A stretch of 64,000 bases of DNA. It comes from Symmachiella dynata. GTDB lineage: Bacteria > Planctomycetota > Planctomycetia > Planctomycetales > Planctomycetaceae. The position numbers and the translations under genes are program-made. The notes under the pieces are model-generated. The model ran no database searches, was not told where the DNA came from, and saw only the letters and a list, made by a program, of their open reading frames with translations. Below, piece by piece: positions 53,076-63,802 of the stretch. Numbering within the stretch: position 1 is the stretch's first letter; the number at the start of each line of letters is the position of its first letter. The stretch lies in assembly GCF_007747995.1 (NCBI RefSeq), contig NZ_CP036276.1, forward strand, positions 6,500,001 to 6,564,000, given 5' to 3'.

Positions 53076-53281
53076 TGGCTATGTCTCTCTGTACTAAAAT
53101 TGGCGTTAAGTCAAATAAGCGGCTGTGCGGCCGGACAAGACGTATGAGTCTACAAAAAAACCCGGCCTGTGTATTCGCAAACAGAAAAAAATGGCGATTG
53201 GATCAAAAAAAATCTCGCCATGCACTGTTCGCTCAAATCTCGCAAATCTTGAATGACACGCACGCAGAGCGGCTCATCAAC

Positions 53282-53317
53282 AAAAAAAGCCACGAGTGAA
53301 CGAGTCACTCGTGGCTT
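53282..53317 (-). terminator. Strong Rho-independent terminator of the Gfo/Idh/MocA gene
   Basis: On the minus strand the stem GCCACGAGTGA / TCACTCGTGGC (11 bp, plus coordinates 53289-53299 and 53305-53315, loop of 5) is followed by seven T. It lies about 30 bases after the stop codon at 53345 and is one of the clearest terminators in the window. Confidence 0.9.
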
Positions 53318-53344
53318 GGTCGGTACTGATTAGTAGGCTACGTC

Positions 53345-54721
53345 CTAGTACTCGCGGCGGAGTAGTCCCGGCAACGGGATGGGGTATTTGCCGTTGCTGT
53401 CTGCGACCAGCGGGGCATCGCCTCCCAGAGCCAATTGATCGACCACCGGGGCGAATTCGTGATCGCTATTGAGGATTTGGTCGCGGGTAATCACTTTTCC
53501 CGTGTGCGCCGCCATACGGCCCATGGAGGTGACCAGCGATGCCTCGACACCCCGCTGCACTTCGTTGTAGGGCTTATCGTTGCGAATCGCATCGATCAAA
53601 TGATCCCATTCGAGTTGGTAGGGGCTTTTCTCCGGCTGCGGATAGGCCCAGACAAGGTTTTTCTCGTCCAGATTCCAACCCTTGTAGATGCGGCATTTCG
53701 CCGGCGAGTGGGAAGCTGTCGAAATCACCGCGGCCCCTTTGGTTCCGTGGGCATAGCTGGCGAATTCGTGATGGCAACCGGGGATCGTCCGGCCATTGAG
53801 CATCAACTTCGTCCCGTCTTCGAAGGTATATTCCACCGAATAACTGTCGAAGTTTTGATCGACGTCATTGCCGCGATATTGCCGCCCACCCGAAGCTTTG
53901 GCTTCGATCGGGAACGCGTTTTTCATCCAACAACATTCATCAATGTTGTGAATCAAGAAGTCGCTGAAGGCACCGCCGCTGGCCCACAGAAACGCGTGGA
54001 AGTTGCGGATCTGGTATTCCAGCTCATTCGTGTCGGCCGGTTTGGGACCGACAGCGGCCGATCCGGTGGGGCCCGCCATCCGGTAGGCTCGCAGTTCCAG
54101 GATATCACCGATTTGTCCCTGCTCGATGCGCTCGTGCAATTCGGCGCGAGCATCGCAGTGACGGCACATCAGACCGACACCCACTTTTAGGTTTCGCTTC
54201 GCCGATTCTTCGCCCAAGGCGAACATCTTGCGAGAAGTGGGGCCGTCGACCGTGACCGGCTTCTCCATAAAGACGTTCAGGCCCTTTTCGATGGCATAGG
54301 TAAATTGCACCCAACGAAATGCGGGAGGCGTAGCGAGAATCACCACGTCACCCGGCTTCAAACAATCCATCGCCTCTTTGTACGCTTCAAACCCGATGAA
54401 ACGCCGTTCTTCCGGCACGTCGACTTTATCCGGATGATCAGCAAACTTGGCTGCGAGGCCGTTGTAGCTATCCGACTGCCGGTCCTCGAACACATCGGCC
54501 ATGGCGACCAACTTGATCGGTCCGTTTTGCACGGAAAGGGCATTGGCAGCCGCTCCCGTTCCCCGTCCGCCGCAACCGACCAATGCGACTTGAATCGTGT
54601 TGTCTTCCGAGGCGAACGCCCGTGGCGACATTCCGGCGACCAATGTCGACGCAGCTGCAACGCGGCCTGTGTTTTTCAAAAAGTTTCGCCGCGAAGTCTC
54701 GGCGGTATTGGCATCGGTCAT
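53345..54721 (-). CDS. Gfo/Idh/MocA family oxidoreductase, Tat-exported
   Basis: 458 residues; ATG at 54721 follows AAGGGCC. The Tat signal is SRRNFLKNTGRVAAASTLVAGMSPRAFA, so it is exported folded, probably with NAD(P) bound. The Rossmann start IQVALVGCGGRGTGAAANAL and EKPVTVDGPTSRKM are family-typical; the C-terminal domain (FSDFLIHNIDECCWMKNAFP, RTIPGCHHEF) follows. Such enzymes oxidise sugars or inositols; planctomycetes have many Tat-exported members. It ends at a strong terminator and its upstream region holds copy B of the 121-bp repeat. Confidence 0.92.
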   Translation of the reverse strand: MTDANTAETSRRNFLKNTGRVAAASTLVAGMSPRAFASEDNTIQVALVGCGGRGTGAAANALSVQNGPIKLVAMADVFEDRQSDSYNGLAAKFADHPDKVDVPEERRFIGFEAYKEAMDCLKPGDVVILATPPAFRWVQFTYAIEKGLNVFMEKPVTVDGPTSRKMFALGEESAKRNLKVGVGLMCRHCDARAELHERIEQGQIGDILELRAYRMAGPTGSAAVGPKPADTNELEYQIRNFHAFLWASGGAFSDFLIHNIDECCWMKNAFPIEAKASGGRQYRGNDVDQNFDSYSVEYTFEDGTKLMLNGRTIPGCHHEFASYAHGTKGAAVISTASHSPAKCRIYKGWNLDEKNLVWAYPQPEKSPYQLEWDHLIDAIRNDKPYNEVQRGVEASLVTSMGRMAAHTGKVITRDQILNSDHEFAPVVDQLALGGDAPLVADSNGKYPIPLPGLLRREY

Positions 54722-55109
54722 CGACAGGCCCTTTGCAAAAAGGAATTAGCGGTTATATCAACGGGTTCCGTTACGTTCAGCATACGCGGTTATTACGTAT
54801 TGTTGCAAGAGTTGTGTTGGAAAATAGGCTGTAGTCAGTCGGCGATAAACCGCCTTAAAACCGGCAATATCGTTACGGTATAAGCTGACAGACGGCGAGA
54901 TTCCACACAACAGGTTGAGAATCCACTCACCCCGGGGTGGCCGTGATGGCGCAGACATCGGGGCGGGCGCAGCCCGCAAGAAGCCGCAATTCTCTCGCTC
55001 TGAAACGAGCAGAGACTCGCTGGCAGGGACAGCTGAAACTGCTGCTTCTTGTGCCTACAGCACACCGATAACGGCCCCTCCCTCAAGCCTGTCCCCTCAA
55101 GCCTCACGC
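54722..55109. other. 388-base intergenic region with copy B of the repeat
   Basis: It lies between the Gfo/Idh/MocA gene start and the PQQ-propeller gene stop, both on the minus strand. Bases 54935-55055 are the 121-bp repeat. No gene is supportable; the promoter of the oxidoreductase gene should be here. Confidence 0.5.
54935..55055 (+). repeat. Copy B of the 121-bp intergenic repeat
   Basis: It aligns without gaps to 21236-21356 (94 of 121 by my count). The hairpin GCGGGC-gca-GCCCGC is at 54963-54977; the other stem is weaker here but one pair shows a compensating change (A-T in copy A, G-C here). Bases after it do not match copy A, so the ends are as given. Confidence 0.75.
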
Positions 55110-56390
55110 CTACTTCGCGTCGATGCGGTAAAGCTGGCTGCGTGAACGCAGGAACAAGGAATCACCTGAAACCGCCGGGGAGGCCATAAAACCGTCCCCC
55201 AGTTTATTGACCGCCAATTGGCGAAATTCGCGGGCCGCTTCGATGACCGTGGCTTTGCCGTCTTCATCGAAGAAATAAACTTTTCCATCCGCATAAATCG
55301 GCGAAGCGGAGAAGTTTCCGCCCAATCGTTTTCGCCAGATCCCCTCGCCCGTTTTTGCATCGATGCAGGCAGCAATGCCCCCGTCGTCGACGACGAATAA
55401 CAAATCATCGACCAACAACGGCGAGGCGCGTCGGGGGACCACTTGTTTGTATTCCCAGGCGATATGATCCTGCGAAAGTTCCCCGCTGCCATTGGGATTG
55501 ACGGCCCACAGTTTTCCGCCAGAGCCCATCGGCATGTACACCAAGCCGTGCCCCAACGCCGGACGGCACGACCCCGAATGCACGCCGGGAGCATTCAGCC
55601 GCCAAAGTTCTTCTCCCGTTTCCGGATCGTAGGCATAGAGCGCCTTGGACCCCAAACTGATCAACATCGGCCGGCCATCGACGTCGGCGATCATCGGAGT
55701 CGAAAACGCTTTGCGGAAATCCCCGTCACGGATCGGTTTGCCGGTCTTTTCTACGATGTCGTCGAAATCAACAGTCCGCTCGGTTTCCCAAACCGTGTCG
55801 CCGGTCTGCTTGTCGAGCGCTACGACATATTGGCGGTCACTGCCATCAAAGTGCAAAATGAGCAGATTTTTATACAGAAACGGTGACGAGCCGGGACCGC
55901 GAAAATGATTGCAGACAAAATCATCCCGTTCCCAAATCACTTCACCCGTTTTCGTGTCGAGACACGCGTTGTACGGCGAACCGAAACTGACGTAAACGCG
56001 TCCTTCTTCAATGACCGGCGAGGGGGATGCGTATGAATTAAACGGATGGCAATACTGCGGTCCAGCGACTGCATACAGCATCTTATCGTGCACGATTTTG
56101 CCGGTATTTTTATCAACACAAATCGCTCGCAGTCGATTTCCCTCCAACGGAGCGGAGGTCAACCAGATCTGATCCCCCCAAATCACCGGTGTCGACCAGG
56201 CTTTGCCTTCGATCGGCGTTTGCCAAGTGATGTTTTTATCTTCCCCCCAGGTCAACGGCAGGTTTTTGGCATCGGTCAAACCTTGTTCGGAGGGGCCGCG
56301 ATAATTGGGCCAATTTTCGCCAGCCCAACTCGTGACACAGCACGCTAACGTCAGGCAGGCACACACAAGGACGCGTTTTAATGAAACCAT
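55110..56390 (-). CDS. Secreted PQQ-type beta-propeller protein
   Basis: 426 residues from the ATG at 56390 (SD CGGAG; TTG at 56396 rejected). The signal peptide is VLVCACLTLACCVTSWAG. Propeller blades with PQQ/WD-like repeats follow: ENWPNYRGPSEQGLT, ARLDTKTGEVIWE-type units (ACLDTKTGEVIWERDDF, VALDKQTGDTVWETERTVDF, YAYDPETGEELWRL, ACIDAKTGEGIWRKR). In planctomycetes this is a large family of unknown function, possibly binding a cofactor or ligand. It lies upstream of the repeat copy B region and the oxidoreductase gene on the same strand. Confidence 0.9.
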   Translation of the reverse strand: MVSLKRVLVCACLTLACCVTSWAGENWPNYRGPSEQGLTDAKNLPLTWGEDKNITWQTPIEGKAWSTPVIWGDQIWLTSAPLEGNRLRAICVDKNTGKIVHDKMLYAVAGPQYCHPFNSYASPSPVIEEGRVYVSFGSPYNACLDTKTGEVIWERDDFVCNHFRGPGSSPFLYKNLLILHFDGSDRQYVVALDKQTGDTVWETERTVDFDDIVEKTGKPIRDGDFRKAFSTPMIADVDGRPMLISLGSKALYAYDPETGEELWRLNAPGVHSGSCRPALGHGLVYMPMGSGGKLWAVNPNGSGELSQDHIAWEYKQVVPRRASPLLVDDLLFVVDDGGIAACIDAKTGEGIWRKRLGGNFSASPIYADGKVYFFDEDGKATVIEAAREFRQLAVNKLGDGFMASPAVSGDSLFLRSRSQLYRIDAK

Positions 56391-56621
56391 ACTCAAACTC
56401 CGCGGGTGGGGGATTCAGGAGAGGGCGCGTTGCGTAGGGTCAACATCACTGCATTCCATGTTGGCGACAGCGGGTGATTTTCGCAAGCGCGGCGGACCGT
56501 TGATCGTCTGTATTATAGGGCGCGGGTATTGCACGGCGGTCGTGGGAGTGTTACACAGTGACCGGAACGCCGGACACGATTCGGCACATTTTTCACCTTG
56601 GAATGAACTTCACGAAGCCGT

Positions 56622-58436
<1,815 letters not shown>

Positions 58437-58449
58437 ATCCCCCCGCTTG

Positions 58450-58480
<31 letters not shown>

Positions 58481-58490
58481 ATCAATACGG

Positions 58491-60110
58491 TTAGTACGCC
58501 AGCGCATACCCGTCGCGGCGAGGGTCGGCGGCGGCCATTCGCGCGCCGGACTCCGGGTCGATCATGACCCCTTGCCCGCCACCGACCAGTGGGGAGAAAT
58601 CTCCGACCGGTTCCAATGCGTGGTGCCGTCGCGTGAGTTGATCGCGAACGGCGCGGGGAATCCGCGTTTCAATTTGCATCCGCGTCCGTTCCCACACGCG
58701 AAACCGTGGCGCTTCGATCGCTGCTTGCAGATCGGCACCAAATTCGGCGACGTTTAAGAACATTTGCATCGTCGTCTGCAAAATCCCCCAGCTTCCCGGT
58801 GTCGCCACCGAAAACCAAAACCGCCCGTCGCGAAACGCATGCAGCGGCGCCATGCAACTTGACCAGCGTTTGCCGGGAGCAATCAAATTCGGGGTGGGAC
58901 AAGTCGGATCGATTTCGCACCACCAGACAAAATTATTCAGCACAATTCCTGTACCGGGAATCATCACCCCGCTGCCAAAACCGTTCCCCAACGACTGCGT
59001 GATACTGGCCACATTGCCCGCTTCGTCGACCGCCGCCATGTGCGTGGTCATGCCGTTGATCCGTCCGGGACTAACCATCGTCTCATCGCGGGGACCAAAC
59101 CAACGTTCGCCTTCGCTGTGCGAGGCCCACGTACGATTGACCAGGCTCCGACGCTCGGCGATGTAATCATCGCTCAACAACCGCTCAAGCGGAATTTCAC
59201 ACAACTTGGGATCGCCGTTGTATGCAATACGATCCGCGACAGCCAATTTGATTGCTTCGCTGACCAGTTGAATGTAATCGGCTGAGTTGTGCCCCATTTC
59301 GCCCAGGTCGAACGACTCCAACATGCGCAGTTGCTGCAGGATCTGAAAGCCTTCATTATTCGGCGGACAGGTCTTCACCTGCGTGCCGCGATAATCGACC
59401 CCAATTGGTATTTCCCACTCCGGGCGATAGTTGGCCAGATCCTCACGGCTGAGCAGGCCGTCTTGCGATTGAATATGCTCGGCGATCTTGCCAGCCAATT
59501 CGCCTCGATAAAAAGTCTCCGCTCCTTCGTCGACGATCTGCCGATAGCTGTTCGCCAAATCGGGTTGTTTGAGAACCGCGCCAATGCGATGCGGGACCGA
59601 AGAAAAAACTCGTTGCCCCGCGTCGTTGAGCCGTGGTGTGCAAATCTTCAAAAAGTGCACGTTTGTCGGATGCAGTGGAAACCCATCCTCAGCATGACGA
59701 ATCGCCGCGGCAAAGATGTCGCTGCGTTTCAAAGTCCCTTCACGTTCGACCGCTTCCAGCCAACCAGCAAGGTTGCCGGGAATCAAACAGGCGCGAGGAC
59801 CGCACTCCTGTGTTTCCGCAGTGAATTGATCGGGCGTGCCGGCGGCTGGTGTATTGCCGCTGAAATTCAACACCCGCGTCGTGCCGTCCGCTTTATGTAG
59901 CAGCAAAAACCCAACGCCGCCCGGTCCGCTCATATACGGTTCGACGACAGCCAGCGTCGCAGCTGTCGCGGCAATCGCATCGACCGCGTTTCCGCCGCTG
60001 CGAAGAACATCCAACCCCGCTTGCGAGGCCAAGGGGTGCGCCGAAGCGACGGCGCCGTGTAATCCGCTGATCGTGGGACGCGTGCGCGCCCATTTGTCGG
60101 CATGGGACAT
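58491..60110 (-). CDS. Gamma-glutamyltransferase (glutathione hydrolase) family protein
   Basis: 539 residues. The N-terminal half has the family opening (GAVASAHPLASQAGLDVLRSGGNAVDAI). The expected autocleavage threonine is in MTTHMAAVDEAGNVASITQSLGNGFGS, followed by GTGIVLNN. A conserved pair, GAVLKQPDLANSYRQI, lies in the large-subunit part. The enzyme is normally exported and processed into two subunits, but I see no signal peptide here (starts MSHADKWARTRPTISGLHG), so a cytoplasmic or leaderless location is possible. It degrades glutathione or gamma-glutamyl peptides. ATG at 60110; it follows the DUF1080 gene by 57 bases on the same strand. Confidence 0.88.
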   Translation of the reverse strand: MSHADKWARTRPTISGLHGAVASAHPLASQAGLDVLRSGGNAVDAIAATAATLAVVEPYMSGPGGVGFLLLHKADGTTRVLNFSGNTPAAGTPDQFTAETQECGPRACLIPGNLAGWLEAVEREGTLKRSDIFAAAIRHAEDGFPLHPTNVHFLKICTPRLNDAGQRVFSSVPHRIGAVLKQPDLANSYRQIVDEGAETFYRGELAGKIAEHIQSQDGLLSREDLANYRPEWEIPIGVDYRGTQVKTCPPNNEGFQILQQLRMLESFDLGEMGHNSADYIQLVSEAIKLAVADRIAYNGDPKLCEIPLERLLSDDYIAERRSLVNRTWASHSEGERWFGPRDETMVSPGRINGMTTHMAAVDEAGNVASITQSLGNGFGSGVMIPGTGIVLNNFVWWCEIDPTCPTPNLIAPGKRWSSCMAPLHAFRDGRFWFSVATPGSWGILQTTMQMFLNVAEFGADLQAAIEAPRFRVWERTRMQIETRIPRAVRDQLTRRHHALEPVGDFSPLVGGGQGVMIDPESGARMAAADPRRDGYALAY

Positions 60111-60167
60111 CTGGATGCGTATTTCGTCAAGAGCGAATCAAAACAAAACAGCGCTGTGCGGCGCAGC

Positions 60168-61034
60168 TTATTCTTTTTTCAGCGGATGCAATTCGATTTT
60201 GCGAAAGAAGATCTCGGCACCTTCGGATTGGAACATCAGCTTGCCGGATTCCGGCTCCGCCATTTCGCCATAGTTGACGACCGTTCCGTTCACAATATTG
60301 GTGATCTTCCCACCGTCGCAAATGCACTCCAGCCGAGTCCATTCATGGCCCGGGCTATCTTTATCTTGCTCAAAACGAATCCCCAGTTCGTCTTTCCAAT
60401 CGGGGTCGCGACCGTACCAATTGATACGTCCACTGGTGAAAGCCTTCTTCTCGCCACCTTTTTTCCAAACGGCTTCGCCGTCACGGTCCTTGATGAACTC
60501 GCAGGTTAGTTTGGGGACACGTTTGGTGCCGTCGTTGTCGGTTCCTCCCAACACTAGAAAATCGCCGACGCCCCCTTCGATGATCTGGCACTCGATACCC
60601 GCCATCCAAGGTGAGTTTCCGCCACCCTCGTTGTAATTGCCATCGTCGCCGTTGCAGTGCAACAGGACGCCGCTGTCCTTTGCTGCCATTTTCCGTTGGC
60701 CCCAGGTCAGATCACCCCAGCGGTACTCGACCACCAAGTGGTAATTGGTATATTTATCCTTCGTCACAATCCCGCCGAACCCGTCTCCCGACGCGCGAAT
60801 CACCGGCGTCCCATCCGGTTCCTTCGTGACGGTGAAAACCTTGCGAGGATCTTCACGTTTCGTATCCTGCAACCACGTATAAAAATTCGTCAGATCCTTG
60901 CCGTTAAATAGCACGATGGGAGCATCCGTCGGCGTGATGACCTTTTCGGCCTCATCTGCGCCGGCGGCAATTCGCACTGAGAAGCAAAGTGCGAGTAACG
61001 TACAAATCCAACAAGCCAATGTGTGTTTTTTCAT
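60168..61034 (-). CDS. Secreted DUF1080 (3-keto-disaccharide hydrolase-type) protein
   Basis: 288 residues; signal peptide (LACWICTLLALCFSVRIAAGA). The DUF1080 domain takes up the rest: IVLFNGKDLTNFYTWL, DKYTNYHLVVEYRWG, KDSGVLLHCNGDDG, WMAGIECQIIEGGVGDFLVLGG, and LMFQSEGAEIFFRKIELHPL. Trp-rich strands fit a concanavalin-like lectin/hydrolase fold. Compared with the copy at 23171 it lacks the N-terminal extra domain. It may hydrolyse 3-keto-glycosides outside the cytoplasm. The start is preceded by a perfect 11-bp tandem repeat. Confidence 0.9.
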   Translation of the reverse strand: MKKHTLACWICTLLALCFSVRIAAGADEAEKVITPTDAPIVLFNGKDLTNFYTWLQDTKREDPRKVFTVTKEPDGTPVIRASGDGFGGIVTKDKYTNYHLVVEYRWGDLTWGQRKMAAKDSGVLLHCNGDDGNYNEGGGNSPWMAGIECQIIEGGVGDFLVLGGTDNDGTKRVPKLTCEFIKDRDGEAVWKKGGEKKAFTSGRINWYGRDPDWKDELGIRFEQDKDSPGHEWTRLECICDGGKITNIVNGTVVNYGEMAEPESGKLMFQSEGAEIFFRKIELHPLKKE

Positions 61035-61044
61035 GGTGATCGTT

Positions 61045-61066
61045 CTTTAGCGGGCCTTTAGCGGGC
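61045..61066 (-). repeat. 11-bp tandem repeat in the DUF1080 leader
   Basis: CTTTAGCGGGC occurs twice without a gap (61045-61055, 61056-61066), 10 bases upstream of the ATG at 61034. On the minus strand each copy ends in CTAAAG, so translation initiation could be affected. Only two copies are present. Confidence 0.7.
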
Positions 61067-61315
61067 GCTGTGTCTTGATATCTTCCACAGAGCGTTTCAC
61101 AGAAAAACCGTCAACAACTCATTCAGCGTAACAAGTCGCAACTTCCGATGCCAGATACCAAGCACTCCCGGTCATGGTTTCTCGGCTCCGACTGCGGTAT
61201 ATGTAGAGCCTGCGACAAGTCAACATCCTCGCGTACCGTGACCGGGGAGGCAACCGAAATCAGCGGGGAATTTGCGAAACGTTCGTTCCGCTTTCGCAGA
61301 CAAAGGGTGAAACAA

Positions 61316-62146
61316 ATGGCTCGCCACTTAATCCAATCGCCGGTTTCAACCACCGCACAAATCGTTGTCCTCACCGTTACTTTCCTCGCATGCTCGCAAC
61401 AGGTCGCCATGACTGAAGAACAAAAAATCCCCGTCGACAAAGCGCTGCTGAACCAAATCGTCACCGCCGTCAAACAAGGCGGCGACACCTATGCCGCCAT
61501 GGCCGAACTGGAAGCCACCGGTGAACCAGCAGTGGTGGCCGAGCATTACTCGCAACTGCTCCGCCAATTCTATTTTCAGGAGAAGAACGTCCCGCAAATG
61601 GTCATGTTCGGCCGCGGTGGGATTGGATATGCGCTCGCGCAAGCGAAGCAACTCGAAACCACCGATCCGAAATCCGCGGAACAACTCCGCAGCACGGCCA
61701 AGACGATCGCTTATAACCTTGGCGTGAATTGCTGGCCCGGTTGGCGGGACGAGGGAATTACGATCACCGCATCGGATCGGGCGGCAGGCTACGATGCTGC
61801 GTTATTGAACCTTCGCTTGGCCCGTGAATTAAAACGCGACGCCGAAGTCCTGGGCAATGCCCATTGGCTTGTCGGCGCGCATCATCTGGCAGCCCATCGA
61901 CATGCCGACGCGATTGCAGAATTCAACAAATCTTCCGTAGAATTTACGAAGGCGGACAAGACCGATTATCAATTGATGGCCGCCGGATACTCCGCGCTTG
62001 CAGATCAACTATCACCAAACGCAACAGCCAACGCCAAACAAAAATACGAAGCCGCCCTCGCCGCCCTAAAATCCCGCAACACGGAGGACGCGAAATTCTT
62101 CGCCGAACAAATCAAAACAGCGGCCGAGGTATTTGCGGAGCCATAG
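61316..62146 (+). CDS. Hypothetical lipoprotein with TPR-like helices
   Basis: 276 residues from the ATG at 61316 (SD AAAGGGTG), since this gives a lipoprotein signal, IVVLTVTFLAC (lipobox FLAC), while the upstream frame to 61148 is improbable. The mature protein is entirely helical, Ala/Glu/Lys-rich (YAAMAELEATGEPAVVAEHYSQLL, DAALLNLRLARELKRDAEVLGNAHWLVGAHHL), like TPR solenoids. I recognise no family. Located just before the sialidase gene on the same strand, 47 bases apart, so likely the same operon; it may be a tether or chaperone for it, by context only. Confidence 0.68.
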   Translation: MARHLIQSPVSTTAQIVVLTVTFLACSQQVAMTEEQKIPVDKALLNQIVTAVKQGGDTYAAMAELEATGEPAVVAEHYSQLLRQFYFQEKNVPQMVMFGRGGIGYALAQAKQLETTDPKSAEQLRSTAKTIAYNLGVNCWPGWRDEGITITASDRAAGYDAALLNLRLARELKRDAEVLGNAHWLVGAHHLAAHRHADAIAEFNKSSVEFTKADKTDYQLMAAGYSALADQLSPNATANAKQKYEAALAALKSRNTEDAKFFAEQIKTAAEVFAEP

Positions 62147-62193
62147 TCTCTCCTCTCAATCAAACTTTCTGCACCCCCTGCCGAAGGGAACTC

Positions 62194-63390
62194 ATGCACT
62201 TACGAATCCCACTCGCCACGCTCCTATTCTTGATCGCGTTTTGCACCGCCCCCGAAATGTCGCGCACCACGCTGCGGGCTGCTGATAGCGAAACGGCACA
62301 AAACGCCACCACGCTCTTCGAACTGGGCGAGGGGAAAGAGAGCAAATATGGTTTTCGTATCCCCGCGCTGGCGCGGACCAACTCGGGCACTTTGCTGGCG
62401 TTTGCCGAACGGCGTCTTGGTCTGCACGACCATGCTGAAAACGATATTGTGCTGCGCCGCAGTCTCGATGGCGGTCGCAGTTGGCAGCCGTTGCAAATCG
62501 TCGCCGAAGCGGGAGGTGATTCGCTGAATGATCCCTGCGTTGTTGTGCTGGACAGTGGACGCATTCTCCTGCGGTACACACATTTCCCCAAGGGCGTGCA
62601 TGCCCGCACGACCAAACACACCGTCATCGCCGAACCGGGTTACGGCGGGCCGAAAAATGTGCGTCTGTTTTTGACACACTCCGATGATGACGGCAAGACT
62701 TGGTCGAAACCGCGCGACGTCACGCGAGACATGCGGCGTAAAACGGCGATCTCTGTCGGCAGCCCTGGCGCTGCTTTGCAATTGACCCGCGGTCCGCATC
62801 AGGGGCGCATCGTGTTCCCCAATTACGAAGTCTATCACCTGGGCGGCGACAAACGAAAATCGGTGAATAGCGTTTCGTATAGCGACGATGGCGGCGCCAC
62901 TTGGAAACTCTCAGAGACGATTGCCGAACCGGGGCCAAAGGGTTTCGGAAACGAAGCCCAGTTGGCCGAACTGGCCGGCGGCGGCATCCTCCTGTCGGCC
63001 CGTGACCAAGAAGGCGGGACCTTTCGGAAACTTTCGGTCAGCAGCGACGGCGGAGAAACTTGGTCACCGCACCGACTGGCCACTGATCTGCTCACCCCGC
63101 AATGCATGTCCAGCGTCATGCGCTATTCCTGGCCCAACGACCAGCAAGCGGGCGTGCTCTTGCACACCTTGCCGCACACCAAGGACAAACGCGCCAACGG
63201 CACGATCATGATCAGTCGCGACGAAGGGAAATCCTGGAAACCGGCCCGCGTAATCGTCCCGGCCGGTTTCGAATACAGCTGCCTAATCCGCTTTCCAGAC
63301 GGCGACATCGGCTGCCTGTACGAGACAGACCACTGCCGCTCAATCGATTTCCAACGCCTGAACGCACAGACAATCCTCGGCGATCAATAA
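62194..63390 (+). CDS. Secreted sialidase-like protein (BNR repeats)
   Basis: 398 residues from the ATG at 62194, with GAAGGG about 6 bases before it. A signal peptide (MHLRIPLATLLFLIAFCTA) is followed by the FRIP motif (GFRIPALARTNSGTLLAFAERR), which holds the first catalytic arginine of sialidases. Five Asp-boxes are visible: RSLDGGRSW, HSDDDGKTW, YSDDGGATW, SSDGGETW, SRDEGKSW. Near the end GFEYSCLIRFPDGDIGCLYE fits the catalytic Tyr/Glu region. It probably releases sialic acid or a related sugar outside the cell. Confidence 0.88.
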   Translation: MHLRIPLATLLFLIAFCTAPEMSRTTLRAADSETAQNATTLFELGEGKESKYGFRIPALARTNSGTLLAFAERRLGLHDHAENDIVLRRSLDGGRSWQPLQIVAEAGGDSLNDPCVVVLDSGRILLRYTHFPKGVHARTTKHTVIAEPGYGGPKNVRLFLTHSDDDGKTWSKPRDVTRDMRRKTAISVGSPGAALQLTRGPHQGRIVFPNYEVYHLGGDKRKSVNSVSYSDDGGATWKLSETIAEPGPKGFGNEAQLAELAGGGILLSARDQEGGTFRKLSVSSDGGETWSPHRLATDLLTPQCMSSVMRYSWPNDQQAGVLLHTLPHTKDKRANGTIMISRDEGKSWKPARVIVPAGFEYSCLIRFPDGDIGCLYETDHCRSIDFQRLNAQTILGDQ

Positions 63391-63412
63391 CTCAATTGGG
63401 GGGGCGGCGAAT

Positions 63413-63778
63413 TCACCAGACCTCAGGGCTGGTTAAATCGATTTCATCCTCGCTCGGGATTCGCCAACCAGAGCGTTCCATGTGCCGAACGAATTCATCC
63501 GAGATTTGTAGATGGTGCTCAGCAACGTAGAAAGACAACGCATCCGGCCAAACGTACACCCCATCCGTATATAACCCCGTGACGTTGTGAACGATGCTAG
63601 GATCGGATTGCTCGCCCCGCCCACCGGGGGAAAACGCCACCAAATGCCCCTCAGTCAGGTACCGAACAATTTTCTCTTCGTCCTGGACGGCGTGGCTGCG
63701 GAACAGACTCTCCATGGGAATGCCATCATTGATTCCCAATCCAAACTCTCGAAAGAAGCCCTCTTTACGTAGTTTCAT
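63413..63778 (-). CDS. Small hypothetical protein, acidic
   Basis: 121 residues, soluble, no signal. Segments: MKLRKEGFFREFGLGINDGIPMESLF, EKIVRYLTEGHLVAFSPGG and VWPDALSFYVAEHHLQISDEFVRHMERSGWRIPSEDEIDL. Acidic C-terminal half. No family recognised. It starts 24 bases after the stop of the partial upstream gene on the same strand, so it may be translated from the same mRNA. Its size, acidity and tight linkage resemble immunity proteins, but the upstream product is too short to judge. Confidence 0.6.
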   Translation of the reverse strand: MKLRKEGFFREFGLGINDGIPMESLFRSHAVQDEEKIVRYLTEGHLVAFSPGGRGEQSDPSIVHNVTGLYTDGVYVWPDALSFYVAEHHLQISDEFVRHMERSGWRIPSEDEIDLTSPEVW

Positions 63779-63802
63779 GAGGCACCCTTTGGCAACGGCC
63801 TG

